From NCBI RefSeq assembly GCF_902148855.1, contig NC_043957.1, forward strand, positions 15,946,178 to 16,010,177: a stretch of DNA of 64,000 nt, read 5' to 3'. How positions within the stretch are numbered: the stretch's first letter is position 1; each line of letters starts with the position of its first letter. Shown here one piece after another: positions 1 to 23,524 of the stretch. The stretch comes from Sphaeramia orbicularis. Its lineage: Eukaryota > Chordata > Actinopteri > Kurtiformes > Apogonidae. A program made the translations under genes and the position numbers. The notes below the pieces were generated by a model. The model saw only the letters and a list, made by a program, of their open reading frames with translations. It was not told the DNA's origin and searched no databases.

Positions 1-3000
1 TTCCTTCACCTGAACCAAACCTTCTCTCTTTCGAGTTTTATTTCCTGGTTTCTTCATTTTCCCCCCTTTGAGTTTGACATCTGCTGTCATGTGACACTGC
101 TCATCCAATGAGAAGCCAGGTTTCAACCTGAAAAACAGACTAATGTGAAAAATCCAACATGATCTGAAAAGCTTTGATTCCATTTTTTCTGTCTGTCATT
201 TTGTGGATTTGGGAAAAACCTGCTGCTTTTTCTTGTGTATTTATGATGAAATCCTGACGAGCTGCAGCAACAAAAACCTGCAGTGAAGCTTTTACCGTTA
301 AACCTGTAAGTATTTATTAACAACCATGTTAAAAACAGTGTAACTGAAGCTTCGACTAAAACTGAGAACGGCCAAACATCGGGTTTAGGTTTTAACTGCT
401 GTAATTTCAGTTGACTTTGTTTTTATTTGTTAAAGTAAAGTAGCTTTTTTCAAAGATAAGACGATAAATGAACCAATTATGAGGAGAAAATAAAAGAAAA
501 TTAATCATGTTCATTTATTATTGTGAGAAAACCAGTTGTGATCATAAGAAAAGGAGGCTTGGGTACTTGGAGAGAATAAGAGGATTATCATCTCGTTATT
601 GTGACAAAATGAGATGAATCTAAAAAAAAAAAAAAAAAAATGATGGACCTATCATCATGATTCATTAAGTAGAGAAAATGACATAGTGATCCTGTTATTG
701 TAAGAAAATAAGTTTTATTTTCTTGTTTTGGTGAAATAATTGGCATAGAAGAAAAAATCAAGTTTAAACAAGTTTATCATGAAAATGAAACACTGAACCT
801 GTTCTTGAGAAAATAAAGTATGAACCAGGTTTTCTATGTGAATATGATGACATGATCAATGTAACTGTGAGAAAACTTTTTTTTTTTTAATTTTGTAAAG
901 ACTATATAATGAACCTGATTTGTAAGAAAATGACATTTTTTGACAAAAACAAAATAATTTATCAGTTGCACCAATGATGACGATCAATTCCATAAAAACC
1001 CAATAACTGAACCGGTTCGTTTGTGAACCGTCCCGATCGTCCGTTCTCTGTTTCCGTCTGAACCAGGTTCTGTTCGTCCTTCAGGAGTAGAATAAAACGG
1101 TGGATTCGGTTTCTCCTACTTCGTCAGACGTGTACAGGCTTTTCCCGCCAAGGACGTCGTGTTCGATGCGACTCCTGTTTTTTTTCTAACTGACTCTTTG
1201 TGTTTGGTGACGGATGTGTACGATACCTGTAGTTTTAGTTTTAATCTCGGTTTTACTTGAAAGGTGATGTTTTTTTCTGCTGGTGTTAGAAAATACCTTT
1301 TATTTCTCTGTATTTCTTTTGCTTTTTGCCAAACCTCATCTCTAAGACCGGTTTTATTTTTGCTTTTTGAGCAGAGAAACTGAAAAAGGATGTGTACAGT
1401 TTTTAAATATTAAAGCAGATGTATTTATTAACCTGGTGTATTAAGGGGAATTTAGCATCAGATGAACATATGAAACATTATTGGTGTGAAAACCATCATT
1501 AAAATAAATGGAGTTTGTGTTTCAATGTGGCTGAGGTGTAAATCAACAGAGTTTTGGGCTGAAATGAAACTTTAAAATCCTGTTCCATTGTGAGTTTGTG
1601 GTTTTTATTTCATCAAACCTTTGATTCTCGTCGATCAGGGTCAGATTTTATCACCTTCTCTTCAACTCAGCTGTAAAAGTCTGAAAACATGAATATTTCC
1701 TTTGTCCAGAACCTGATGAAAACCTCCAAGTGGATCCAGAAGATGATGAACATTGACCAGTCTTCAAAACTCTGTGTAAAGACATGATACAGACTTTGAG
1801 GTTAAAGGGAGATGATGGAATAAACTGTAAAAGTCCAAACAGGTGAATAAAACTGGTGGAAAAGTGGCGAAATGACCATAAATAAGTCAAGACTTGACAA
1901 AAAAGTCAAAATATTACAAGGAAAATGTTAGAGAGGAGAGAAAAAAAAATTACTAGCTGATGTTTCAATGAGTCAAAAAACTACAATGTTTAGTTAAGGA
2001 ATACTGTGTAAAACAAACAGCCACAAAAAGAAATAAAACTCGATTTCGTCGTCAGGATGTCATCAGGTTTTTCTAAAACAAAAGGAAAATAGTAATAAAT
2101 CAGGATTGAAATAAAATGACAAGGCTTTAGAAAAATAAAATCCACTGAAAATAAGACAAAGCTCAAACACTAAACAGAAAAAAACAAACTAAATATTCAC
2201 ACAAGAACAAAAGCATTATTAATAAACAGTAATAAATTACATAAAAGATTTAAAGGTAAATGTACGAAACAAATATGTAAATGTGAAAATATATCACAAT
2301 ATTTTGACAAAGTTCTAAAACCGCTTTTTTCTTGCAATCGACAGAAAAATCTCATAAAAAAAGATCTGATTTCATTCTTGGGAATTTTCTCAATGTAGAT
2401 GTCTAATATTTAACAGTAAAGTCCTTATATAATAAAACACAATATTGTGACTTAAATTATTTAAATTGATTTTATTCTGGCGATTTAACTTTATTTCTTT
2501 TAACTTCATCCTCAATGTAAATGAGATTAAAGACAAAATATTTTGAGCCATAATATCTTCATTATCAGTCTTGTCTTAAAAACTTTATTCTTGTAATAAA
2601 ACAACCAACAAACATAGAAATATAAGAATAACGTCATAATGACACAAGAAAAATAACATTTTGAGTCATAATTACTGAGAAAAAAGTTGCTATTAAATGA
2701 GAATATATTATTAACATATTATTTTGACCATTTTTCTGAAAATATTGTATATTTGGATTTTGATAATGGGACACCTTCTAATTGGTCTTGGAGTTGCCCT
2801 GGTTTATCGCAAAGCTGGAAAGACAGCAGCACACAAAGAGACCCTGCTGCTGTCGATCAAAATTAAGGAGCACTTTGGAGTGGTTAGTAACAACGTGAAG
2901 GTATTACAGCAGATGGTGGCACAGTCGGAGGATTGCGTGCGAGACCTGGCTGGAAGAGCTCCGGACTCACACAAAAGTTGGATTACATCGCTGGACAGAC

Positions 3001-4530
3001 TGTGGATGCGCTCCGGCAAATCGTGGGACTGAAGGAAAAGTGGACGAACTGTGCAGGGATCTACCTGCTCTGAAGTGAGGAGTTAAATGCTGAGGCCCAT
3101 TTATAAAAAACTGAGTTATAACGAAATTAAGTAGAAATCAAATAATTTCCCCCCGTTTAATTTTGTTTCTCCTGGGAGCCGGTAAAGCAGTTGGAGCCAC
3201 TCTTGTCTAATCTGTTCCTTTGCAGTCAAAACTTCCTTCCAAGGCCAAGACACAGGACTGAAAGAACTGATAAGGACAGAAGTCTGTGTCTCTTATTTTT
3301 CATACACAAACAGACTTCTAAGGACTCACCACATACAAGCATTTAACACCCCCCCCCCCCCCCATCTCCATCTGCCTCACAACATTCTTCTTCTCTTCCT
3401 GTCCCCCTCCCACAACCGAATCCATTGAAAAAGTTCCATCACGTGACCACGTGTACCGTGTTTATAATGTCTTATGTCTATGTATGTGCTTGCATTATCT
3501 TCACTGTAATTCTTTCGAAGGATTTGTGTTGGGCGCATGCGCACGCAGCGACTGGCAATGCTTGCTGCAAAACAAATCTACCCACGGGTTAAATAAAGTC
3601 ACCTTGAACCTTTTTTTGCCTTAAAAAACACATTTTGTTCTGGTAATATAAAAACTTTTCTCTCAATATACTGTATAATAGCATTTTTATTTTCAATATA
3701 GGGCTGTTTAATATTATGGAATTAATTGAAAATAATATTTTGAAGAAAAATAAAACAAATACACAAAAAAGTCTAAATATGATGAAAATAAATGAATATT
3801 TTTGGCAGAAAAAAGTTGTCGTGAAAAAAGTTTGGATTATGACAGAGTATTGAGTCTATTTTTACCTTTTTTCTCACAATATTCTGCTTTTTTTTTCTTG
3901 ATAAAATCTGATTTTTATTCTAGTAATTTTACAACTTTACCCTCATAACATCCTAACATTTATAAGTTGGAATACTTAAAAACCAAATAAGACATTTAAA
4001 AACACAAAATAAACTTACATGATATGATGCAGTATGTGGGTAGAAATGGCTCCAAATTTACAAACTATAACATTAAAATTCTCTAACATGCATTAATCAG
4101 CTATAAAAACAGAATATTATAATCCATCGATATATCATCTAATATCACTATTATCATATCAGGCATCTTTTCCTTGATGTCAGTGTCTGATTATGTTGTG
4201 TTATATTAAAAGATTTTTTCATGAGTGTATTTGTTTTCATCTGTTTTCATTCAAATATAATGTGATAAAGGACTGAAATACTCTAAAATACTAAATGTTT
4301 TATAATAATAATAATGAAGATGTATTTGTTAAAAAGAGATAAACAACAAAACTAAATAAACAGGAAGGAACATCAGTATTGACCAACATGTCATTTTAAA
4401 TATTGGCCTTCACCAGTTATTAGCCATATAACACTTTTATAGGAGACTTTCTGCACTATACACCACATTTATTTATATTTCTGATAATATTTCTCTACTT
4501 TTACTCCAGAACCCCTACTGGTGATGAGTT
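1..4530. other. Upstream stretch with no recognised gene
   Basis: AT-rich sequence with many A and T runs and only short open frames that look like chance. No splice-consistent coding exon was recognised. It could hold the 3' UTR of a gene further left or 5' regulatory DNA of btbd6; neither can be shown. A less AT-rich island at about 2740-3610 is listed separately. Confidence 0.5.
2740..3612 (+). other. Compositionally distinct island, possible mobile-element remnant
   Basis: This block is richer in GC and less repetitive than the A/T-rich DNA on both sides. It has a 102-codon open frame (2724-3032) beginning with a hydrophobic stretch. It also has a poly-C run at about 3351-3363 and an AATAAA near its right end, followed by a T-rich stretch. 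The sharp composition change and the AATAAA-like end suggest an inserted retro-derived or other mobile sequence. I recognise no protein family and see no clear terminal repeats, so it could equally be an unknown exon or UTR. Confidence 0.25.
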
Positions 4531-4539
4531 CATGTTACT

Positions 4540-5187
4540 GCAGTTCCCTGTCCTGCCGGTAGGGGACAGCGACGCAATTCAAACGCACGGATCCAGCTGC
4601 AAACACCCGTAGAAGAAGAATCCGCCGAGTTGTTGTAAACAAAGCTCAACCTCTGGATTGTTGTGGTGAAAAAACTGCAACGCGGTTTTTTTGCGGCGAG
4701 AAGACATGATTATATCCACATGTGTTTAAGTGTAACGTAAGTGTAAACCGTGTGATTTACTGGATATCTTGTTAGCACCGACACAAACAGAACTCTTAAG
4801 GGTTTGTTGCTGAGCTAACCGACTAGCATAAAGATGCTAAAGAGAAGAGAGTTGACACGAAGCGGCTTTAAACTCTTTAAAACATTTATTTCACATTTAA
4901 CTTGTTTTAATGTTAATTGTGTGAAAATGCTGCGCTGTTTTACTTTTGTTGTGATCACTCTGAGTCTTGTTTGGCGGGATCCTGTGGTTAGCTTGGCCGC
5001 TAGCAGGGAGCTAACATCAGATTTGGACCGAACTGGGTCATGGATCCGGGTTTAATTCGTGTGTCCATGTGTTTTCCCGGCAGGTCTCGTCACACTCCAC
5101 CGGTGGGACTCCCATGAGCCGCGTCCGCAGCTGTTCCGTCGGGCACCGGTGCTGCCATGAGCCGGTCTGCGGTCTGACCGGGCGATA
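4540..5187 (+). promoter_or_regulatory. btbd6: Probable btbd6 promoter and 5' leader
   Basis: Base composition rises in GC towards the btbd6 start at 5188, and the AT-rich repeats of the preceding 4.5 kb stop. One or more 5' UTR exons may lie here: a 73-codon open frame at 4834-5055 has no recognisable similarity and may be leader. No TATA box could be assigned. The transcription start is not determinable by eye. Confidence 0.35.
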
Positions 5188-8100
5188 ATGGCTGCGGAGC
5201 TGTACCCCACCAAGAAGCTGGTTCCGTCCGCCTCCGCCGGCAGCACCGCCTCCATCCAGCAGCAGAACCTGACCAACAACAACACCACCGCCGCACAGCG
5301 CTGCTGCAACTGGCAGGGCCTGTTCCCGACCATCCGAGAGAGGTGGGTCCAGTCCGGAGACCTGGGGCGGGGGAGGGTGGTGTGACCGGATCCAGGTCCA
5401 GGGTTCTGTACCTTCACCTTGAACTGATGATCAAACCCAGAGGTTATTATTCCACCTGCCTTTACTTCAGAGATTATGGTGATGTCACTTTATCTCCAGG
5501 AAGAGCATCATCACCTCTGAGTCTGTCCTTGCCTTCTTCTTTTTCTTCTTCTTCTTGGTTTCAACTCAGTCATCTTTTAAAGAGTTAATTCAGGTCTTTT
5601 AGAGTGTGTTGATATGAGGTACTAGTAGGACTGGATATGCAACATAAATATTATCATGGCTCTGAATGCAGACATTGCTAAGTGCTGAGAAATACCTGGA
5701 GTTATTTGATATTGCATTTCAGTATCTATTTTCTCGATCCCATCAGTGTTGCCGCAGCAGAACACATATTTTTACATTTTTATAAGATTTTATTTACAGA
5801 CTGCTACTAACTACTTTGATTGTATGTTTTTAATAACAATTTGTGTTGTAATTTTTTTTAGTAGGTATAACAAACTGTGTCTTTTAGGAGCTGGTACTAA
5901 TGTCAAGATACTTGCAGAAGAAGTAAGTTCTGAATGGTTTTGATCAAGGCCCAGTCCTCATCCATCTTCACTTTATAACCTACAGAAGTTGGTGTTCAAC
6001 AAAGAGCCCAAGTTTGGAGAGGCAGCAGAGTCAGGAGTACGACTCAGATGCCAGACAATGTACTGAAGCAAAACATGTTATACACTTAACAAATCTGTGT
6101 CAGTTTAACTGACTCACACCTACTAGTTTTATCCAGACTTTCAGACTTTGAAATATGGTTTCAACCAAACTGCTAAACCTCACTCCCCTAGACCACAATG
6201 TGGACCAAACACTACAGATGATCCTTAATGCAAACAGAGGAGTAGGTCTCGGTCCAGATCAAACTCAACCACAGCTCTGTTTATATAAAGTGTGAAAACT
6301 TGTTTTGGATTTTTGGATCACAAGAGTCCTTGGACTAAAACAGTCATTTATGTGAGAAAACAGGAGCTACTGGTTTACTCTGTGTGTGATGTGGTTCATC
6401 CAGCCTGATTCTTTCCATTTTCAGAGCTGAGTTTGATGCTTTATGTGAAATGAGTAATATGTAGATCGAATTTATCTTTGCCATTGTTATATTTGTAGAA
6501 CTTTAACATCCTGTAGTCCTTGTGACATTACTCTACCTAGAAATGTTTATGTGACTTGAAGAAATCACTGCTGTTTGATATTGTTACAGCCAGTGGATCT
6601 TATTTATTCATTCTTTACATCTGTATCCTCAGACTTCTTTCACTTCCTAATAGATGACAAAGCAGGAACGGGGCGAGGATTTCACTGAAACTCTCAGGAC
6701 ATAAAGAACCTTAAGACCTTTGTGCAGGTGAACAGACTAGGACCTTTGAGTTTTGTCATTGTAAGATTAACTGTTTGTATTTTCTGTGTCTTCACAGAAA
6801 TTCAGTCATGTTTAACAATGAAATGATGGCAGACGTTCACTTTGTCGTGGGACCGCCCGGTGGGACGCAGAGGGTCCCAGGACACAAGGTAGACCCTTGT
6901 CTTTACCGCAGTCATGAGTCTTTTCTGTGGATTTGTCAGATGTTTGACATTTGTCTGTTTTTCTTCAGTACGTCCTGGCTGTCGGCAGCTCCGTGTTTCA
7001 TGCCATGTTCTACGGGGAACTGGCCGAGGACCAGGAGGAGATCCGGATCCCTGACGTGGAACCTCCATCATTCCTCGCCATGTTGAAGTACGTGAGATTT
7101 ATTCAATATGAATATGAGGACAGCCACATCTGGCTCCTGATGTTCATACTGGATGGAAACTGAACAAATATGTGAATGTGTTTCTGAAATGAAACTCTTT
7201 TTCAGACTAAACATTTTATTCCTTTTTCCACCTCAGCTGAGGATGGAAACTTCTGTTTCAGTAATATGAACACATGAAGTTATTTAACACTAGTATGTTT
7301 ACATTCTAATGTGGCCACTCTGACCAGGCAGCCTTTGTTTCACTTGTCTCTGTGTTAATTTTCTGAAAACACACATCAATGACTGATAAAGTTCATCTCA
7401 AAATGTCATAAATCAGCTCACCTCTACTGTCGACTGAGAACAGAAGGAATCGTTAACGCAGACTGACCACGTTCATGGTGAAATGAATAAAACTCTGTGG
7501 TTGTTAAAGTATCTCTTCCATATTTCAGGTACATCTACTGTGATGAGATCGATCTCTGTGCTGACACTGTGCTTGCCACCCTCTATGCCGCCAAAAAGTA
7601 TATCGTGCCTCACTTAGCCCGAGCCTGTGTCAACTTCCTGGAAACAAGTCTGAGTGCGAAGAACGCCTGCGTGCTTCTGTCTCAGAGCTGCCTGTTCGAG
7701 GAGCCCGACCTCACGCAGCGCTGCTGGGAGGTGATTGATGCTCAGGCTGAACTGGCTCTGCGATCCGAGGGCTTCTGTGACATCGACACGCAGACTCTGG
7801 AGAGCATCCTGCGGAGGGAGACGCTCAACGCCAAGGAAATGGTGGTGTTTGAGGCAGCGCTGAACTGGGCCGAGGCAGAGTGTCAGAGGCAGGATCTGGC
7901 CCCGACCATTGAGAACAAGCGTCTGGTTCTGGGGAAGGCCATCTACCTGATCCGCATCCCCACCATGGCACTGGAGGACTTTGCTAACGGAGCGGCGCAG
8001 TCTGGCGTGCTGACGCTCAATGAAACCAATGACATATTCCTGTGGTACACCGCTGCCAAGAAGCCCGATCTGCTGTTCTGCACCAAACCACGCAAAGGCT

Positions 8101-8561
8101 TGTCGCCACAGCGCTGCCACCGCTTCCAGTCCTGTGCCTATCGCAGCAACCAGTGGCGGTACCGCGGCCGCTGCGACAGCATCCAATTCGCTGTGGATAA
8201 GCGTGTCTTCATCGCCGGCTTCGGCCTGTACGGCTCCAGCTGCGGATCGGCCGAGTACAGCGCTAAGATCGAACTGAAGCGCCAGGGCGTCCCGATGGCA
8301 CAGAGGATCATCAAGTACTTCTCCGACGGCTCCAGCAGCACTTTCCCTGTCTTCTTCGACTACCCAGTCCAGATAGAGCCAGACACCTTCTACACGGCAA
8401 GTGTGGTCCTGGACGGTAATGAGCTCAGCTACTTTGGCCAGGAGGGCATGACAGAGGTGCAGTGTGGGAAAGTGACCTTCCAGTTCCAGTGCTCGTCAGA
8501 CAGCACCAACGGGACAGGGGTCCAGGGGGGGCAGATCCCAGAACTCATCTTCTACGCCTGA
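5188..8561 (+). CDS. btbd6: BTB/POZ domain-containing protein 6 (BTBD6)
   Basis: Four coding exons: 5188-5342, 6798-6888, 6969-7087 and 7529-8561 (stop included), with GT-AG introns and matching phases, giving 465 residues. The product begins MAAELYP, the start typical of BTBD6. The N-terminal region ends in NWQGLFPTIRER. A BTB/POZ domain runs from about residue 60 to 160 (motif MADVHFVVGPPGG), then a BACK domain, then a C-terminal PHR domain (about 310-465) ending GQIPELIFYA. BTBD6 is known as a substrate adaptor for Cullin-3 ubiquitin ligases; in zebrafish it promotes neuronal differentiation by removing Plzf. The BTB domain would bind Cul3 and the PHR domain the substrate. BTBD3 is the close alternative; the N-terminus and the PHR sequence (FQSCAYRSNQWRYRGRCDS, GFGLYGSSCGSAEYS) favour BTBD6. 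Which teleost paralogue (a or b) cannot be told. The third intron uses a gtacgtgag donor that splits a Lys codon. Confidence 0.95.
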
Positions 8562-10790
8562 GGGCAAACACCGCACACACTCCTGATCACTGCCATGAGG
8601 ACACTTACTCTGAAACTCCACAGGAAGCAGTTGGCGTGGTGGGCGGGGCTCCAGGGTTAAAGCTAAGATTGAAACATGAAGAAGCTAAGTGTGACATTCC
8701 TTCATCACGTCGCTTGTTTTTTCTCCAAACCTTCATGGAACCAGTTGTGCTGGTTTCATGGAACCTTGTGTCGCACATGAACCAGACCTCAGTGGACCGG
8801 ATCAATGACCGTCTGGATTCCGGAGACAAGAAGCCATGTGAATGTCTGTCAACGACACCTGTGCAATCTGTAGAAATGGCCAGAACTGACGTAGTTTACA
8901 ACCTGTCACTGTTGAAAGGCAGGAAGTGATCAGTCGACTTGTCAATAAAGAGTTGCGCAAGTTAAAAAACAAAGAAAAAATCTCAAAAGACCGGAAAAGG
9001 TTCTGTTTAGTTGAGCTCAGATCAAAGATGAGTCCACTGCACATTAACAAATTAAATGTTAAATAAGATTAAAGTTAAAGTTTTAAAAGGCACAGTGAAC
9101 ACAATGTTATACGAGTCCAGAAACCAGAGATGAGTCTCAGTACATTTATAGCAACAGTTTTACACAAACCATCAGTAAAGTTAGACATTAACATCCATCT
9201 GTAAACACATTTATCCTCATTTTACATTTTAGTTTAATGAACATAAAACAATAAGCAGGTGATGTGGTTTATGTTTAATGATCAACATGAATTAACAAAA
9301 ATACCAAGAAACTTCATTATGTTTGAAATTTTTCACTGAAATCAAAGTAGAAGAATGAAGTTATTCCTGATCAAACCAGAACCAGCGCCTTGGTTCTTGT
9401 CCCGTTACAGCGACAATGATGTTTCTGATAAATAGTCATTTTAACAAGAGTAAAACGTATTATATGCATAAGAACCGTGAGATGTGTTCATTGTCATCTT
9501 GACCTTAAGTCTTTCCCAGTTTGTCATCGAGTCCAGATGAACTTGTGCCAAATCTGAAGGAAACTCCTCGAGGGTTTTTTGATTGAAGTTAAGCCCAGGT
9601 TTCAGTGATGGAATTACAGAAGCACCGATGTGAAGTTCTGTTCTGATACTGATGATATTTTGTGTTTGTCATTTAGTTTTTGTTGTTGTTCATCATTGTT
9701 TTGAACCAGGTTCTTCTTAACTGTTTAAAGTATTCGAACTTTCTTCGCTTTATGTCTGAATGAGCACAAATTGAACCTCACAGATTAATGAAACAACCTT
9801 TAACGTTGGAGCCACTGCATTTATTTTTTATATGTTGTTCATTTCCTGTTCTTCATTGAATTCATGTGTTTCCCTCCTTTAACTCTTTGTTCACCGTCAT
9901 AAGTCAATAATCAGGTGATCAGATGCTGGATGTTCCTTAGATGTGTCTGTTGGTTTCTGTCTGTTTCATGCCTGATGCAGATTTTTCCTGATGATTTATC
10001 AATTTGGTTTAATTAAATTGACAAGAAAACACTTAGAGAATTGATTGATAATGACTGATTTAAAAAAAAAAAAAAAAAAGGGCAGTTCTTACCAAGATCA
10101 GTTCATCCAATGCCCTTTAAACAGTCAAATAGTCCATTAATAACATCTCACAAACTGTTTTGATATGTAATGAACTAGTTTAGTTATTTTTCAAAGATAA
10201 AATTCAACACTTTCTGATTCTGCTTTTGTGAATTTGAAAAACATCAGTCCTCTTCTATGATGAAACATGTCAGGTCAAACAGGACATCTGAGGACATCCA
10301 CAAGGTTTTTGCGATGTGATGTTTCACAGACCAAACAGTGAATCGATTGATTTATCACAGCCTATTAGTGTCTCACCTTCAAACCAGATGTTTAATGTTG
10401 ATGTGAAATGGAGGCGTTGAAGGACTGGATGAAGTGTTCTTTTTCTGTATTTATGGTCTGATCACCTCATTTCAGTTTATCTCCGACATATGGAAGGATT
10501 TGAGGTTGAATCTGTTTGTGTTGTGTTGAAACTTGCTGGTGCTTTTATTTCCTTTATGTTTGTTTCGTTTCTTGCATCTGAAACCTGAACATTGTGCATT
10601 TTATTTGTCACTGCTTCATGTATGTGTGAAGTGGAGGAAAAGCCCTGTTTATATGATTCTATATTAAGAAAACCATATTTTTGGATGTTTGTTTCCTTGC
10701 AGCAGAATGTGAACTGAGTCGGTGACAGTGGCCTTATCAGTGTGATGTTGTGGCAAATTTAGAAATAAAATGTTTATTCAAATGAGTCAG
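8562..10790 (+). other. btbd6: Long 3' UTR of btbd6
   Basis: AT-rich non-coding sequence follows the btbd6 stop. An early AATAAA lies near 8944 and a stronger candidate at 10764-10769. The distance suggests a 3' UTR of up to 2.2 kb with possible alternative ends. Transcript extent is inferred, not seen. Confidence 0.45.
10764..10769 (+). terminator. btbd6: Candidate distal polyadenylation signal of btbd6
   Basis: Canonical AATAAA followed within 15 bases by a T-rich, then GT-rich stretch. It is the last good signal before repeat DNA begins near 10.9 kb. Confidence 0.4.
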
Positions 10791-10916
10791 TGTGAATGAA
10801 TGAAAATGAAACGCACACTGAACAATCTGTTGGACATTAGGATGATTTACTAAACTTTGTGACTTTATCTGCAGTGATTCATCATATTCTATAAGATCAT
10901 CATGTGTTCTGTGTGA

Positions 10917-11600
10917 ACTTCAGCTTCAGGACGGCATATTTTACAGAGAATCTAAGGATTTAAAAGAGTTCATTTAGATGAAGAAGGAGAATGTGAAACT
11001 GAACTCTATTCAGTTTTCTGGGTTTTAGATTAGATTAAACTTCATTGATCCCTTGGGCATAGCCCTCAGGGAATAAAGGTGTTTGTATAAATAAGTACAC
11101 AGTATGTAGAATGAGAGAAAAAAATAATTCAAAACCTCAAATTATGCCAAGCGTTCATCTATGTAATGAATGAAAGAAAAACAAAGACAAATTTGGACAA
11201 AATGATAAATGTAGTTAAACTGTTTAAAGTGTCCTTTATGTTTTAAAGACCTTCATGACTTTATCATGAATTCAACTCTTAAAAAAATCAATACAAATAC
11301 ATAAAGTGAACTAAAAGTCAACAAAATAATGAAATTAACCTCATAAGCAATAAAATTTGTAAATTACATTTTAAAAAACAGAATATAAAAGGACAAAATA
11401 TTCAATTTAATTAACCACAAAACCAATAAAATTGAAAATAAAGAAAAAAAAAAAAAAAGACAAAAAGACAAAATGAAGAAAAATGAAATATACAAAAAGC
11501 AAACTAAAAGACAACGAAATATTCAATTAAATTAATCATTAATATCAATTAAATTAGTATGGTAAAGAAAAACAAATTGACAAAATAATCAACAAAATGA
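10917..11600 (+). repeat. Dispersed repeat block, copy 1 (unique head plus A-rich tail)
   Basis: The head (10917-11035) matches 14552-14668 closely in the same orientation, including the shared run TTTTACAGAGAAT. Both are followed by long degenerate A-rich DNA built on AACAAAATGAA-like words. A copy of the common fish motif CTTCATTGATCCC lies at about 11038-11055. The family is unnamed here. Confidence 0.55.
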
Positions 11601-11756
11601 ATATTAACTAATATTCCCTTCGCGTTTCTCCGCCTGTTGTTTGTCTTTGTGTATTTTGTCCCTCCGCTCTGCCGTCCTCGCTGTCAGAGTCCAGAGTCCA
11701 GACCGGATTCAGTACCAGGTCGTCCTCCGCAGAACCGGTCCTGTTTCTGTCCCGTA

Positions 11757-21471
<9,715 letters not shown>

Positions 21472-22071
21472 GAGGAACCCGGACCGGAGGGCTGACGCAC
21501 AACGGAAAACAGAAAGTAACAGGACAAACAAAACCTAAAATCTAAACTCAACCTTTTACAGATAAAAAACCTATGCTGTCACTGAATCTGATTTATATCT
21601 TAATCCATTTCATCCCAGTTTTCCTGGAAAATAAGTCGATGAACCATGAGGTTTCACTCCACTGAGTAGATGAGTGTTCTGGTTCTGATCAGGTTGTTGG
21701 TAGCAGAAGCTCAATTCAATGTAGTCTAAGGATGTGAAATCTTCTGTAATGTGAGAGGAAGCAGATGCTAAGGTGTTGATGTAGTGGATACTGTGATACG
21801 GGTTACCATAGAAACATGATGTGTTCAGATTCCTGTAGGTCTGTAAATTCCAGATTCTTGCAGACTGTGGGTTCTGGTGTTCATTATAGACGGTGACCTT
21901 CAGACTATGTTCTGACTGGACCATTCGTCAGTGAAATCAGATTTATTTCCATCTAATTATTAGATGTCTAGAAAAGTGAACTATAGTTTTATTCATCTTT
22001 TGGTGTTTTCTTAAGCGTCTCATCTTTATTCTGATGCTGAACTGTTGTAACAGTAAAACAGAACCAGTTTT

Positions 22072-22170
22072 AACCCTCAAAGACCTAAAGAACAGCTGGT
22101 GACCAAAAGCATCGACTAATCTGAACTGTTCAATACCTGATCTACTAATCTTATCAATACATGTAAATAA
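22072..22170 (+). repeat. Three-copy dispersed repeat, copy B (partial)
   Basis: Shares TTAACCC, AAAGA(T/C)C(C/T)AAA, GGTGACCAAAA and TATCAATACATGTAAATAAT in order with copies A (14277-14500) and C (63385-63559). It runs into A-rich sequence on the right. Confidence 0.5.
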
Positions 22171-22299
22171 TAAGGCACAAACTCAACAAAATTGAAGAAA
22201 AAAAAAAAAATTGGCAATAAAATATAGAAAAATAAAATAAGCAACTAAATAAACAAATAAAATGAACCAAAACCCCTAATCACCACCAAAATGTAATCA

Positions 22300-22435
22300 T
22301 TTGTTCCTTGTGCCAGTATCAACATTTCCTGAAATTTTCATCCAAATCCGTCCATAACTTTGAGTTATCTTGCACACAAACAGACAGACAGACAAACCAA
22401 CACCGGCAAAAACATAACCTCCTTGGCGGAGGTAA
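22300..22435 (-). repeat. CCTTGGCGGAGG repeat, copy 1 (inverted relative to copy 2)
   Basis: Contains TTTTCATCCAAATCCGTC, the CAGACAGACAGACAAAC stretch and CCTCCTTGGCGGAGGT. It matches 50873-51095 in the opposite orientation. This type of sequence is widely dispersed in fish and some invertebrate genomes; I do not assign it to a class. Confidence 0.6.
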
Positions 22436-23518
22436 AAATAGCGAAGAAAATGAAGAAAATAAGGTTGCATATGCTTGTTTTTATGTTCAGTCAATATTTT
22501 ACTGCAAGTCACTTTTTCTTCAGTTTTCTCTGTTTTGATATAATAACCTCTGAATTTACTCTGAGCTTTAATGAACATCTACATGCTCAGTGAATTACTT
22601 ATAGAAAAATACATTATTTACACTGAAAAATTCAAAAACAGGAAAATATAATAATATATGGCAATAACTTGGGGAAAGTCACCATAAAACTAGTTCTGGG
22701 TCGTAAAGGGTAAAGTTGGTTTGATCAGGTCTGATTTACTGAGGAAATACTTACAGATTAGTTTAGTTTTTTATGGCTTTACCATAAATGCATACTAATG
22801 TAAAGCCGCTGTTTTGAGGTAATAACCTATGTCGGTGTTAAACAGGTGATTCAGTGCCTTTTACTCTGAAATTAATCAGATGTGACTTTTTTAAAGATGA
22901 ATTCCACTTTATTACAACTTCTCCAACTGCTCATTCATACCATTGTCTCTAAAATTGTAAAACCTTAAATATAATAATCTTTTTCATGGCACATCAGTGT
23001 TTCTTTAGTTCTCTCATGAGTATTTTCATCTAGATTAGAAATATCACAGCAGCATTTTCCAAATTCTCAGTTTTCACCTCAAAGACGAGCACATTGTCCT
23101 AACGTGGTGGTTTTTTTTGGTTGTTTGTCGTTTAATTCAGAAACTGAGCTGTGGTTGGATTATTAACTGAGGGAGGAGCTTAGTTTTATTCAACACAACA
23201 ATGGCCATGTTTCCAAAACCCTGAAACAGGCATGTTTGGACTATAGTGTGACCAGAAGGTGGCGCTGATGACTGATAAATGGTAGAAGAATGTTGTTTGT
23301 TTTGATTGATTTAATGGATGGAACAGATGGATTATTGGTGATGTAATGATAATTACTGACTGATATGAAAATACTTATTGAAACATTTTTACCCAGATTC
23401 ATTAAGTAAAGACTGAAAAGTTCACGTTTCTGGTTCCATTGTCTTTTTCTAAAAACATGTAAATTAAAAACTCAGGCGTCGACGCAGGTTTGACTGTAAA
23501 CGTTTGACTTGTGTGTCA

Positions 23519-23524
23519 TTTATT
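23519..23524 (-). terminator. esf1: Candidate esf1 polyadenylation signal
   Basis: AATAAA on the minus strand, about 530 bases after the esf1 stop. It is a position-based guess. Confidence 0.3.

Noticed and set aside
4834-5055. 73-codon frame upstream of btbd6
   Set aside because: No similarity recognised and it ends before the btbd6 start; probably leader or promoter sequence.
7614-8186. 190-codon open frame on the minus strand
   Set aside because: It lies wholly opposite btbd6 exon 4, which is a clear BTBD6 coding exon. It is an antisense shadow.
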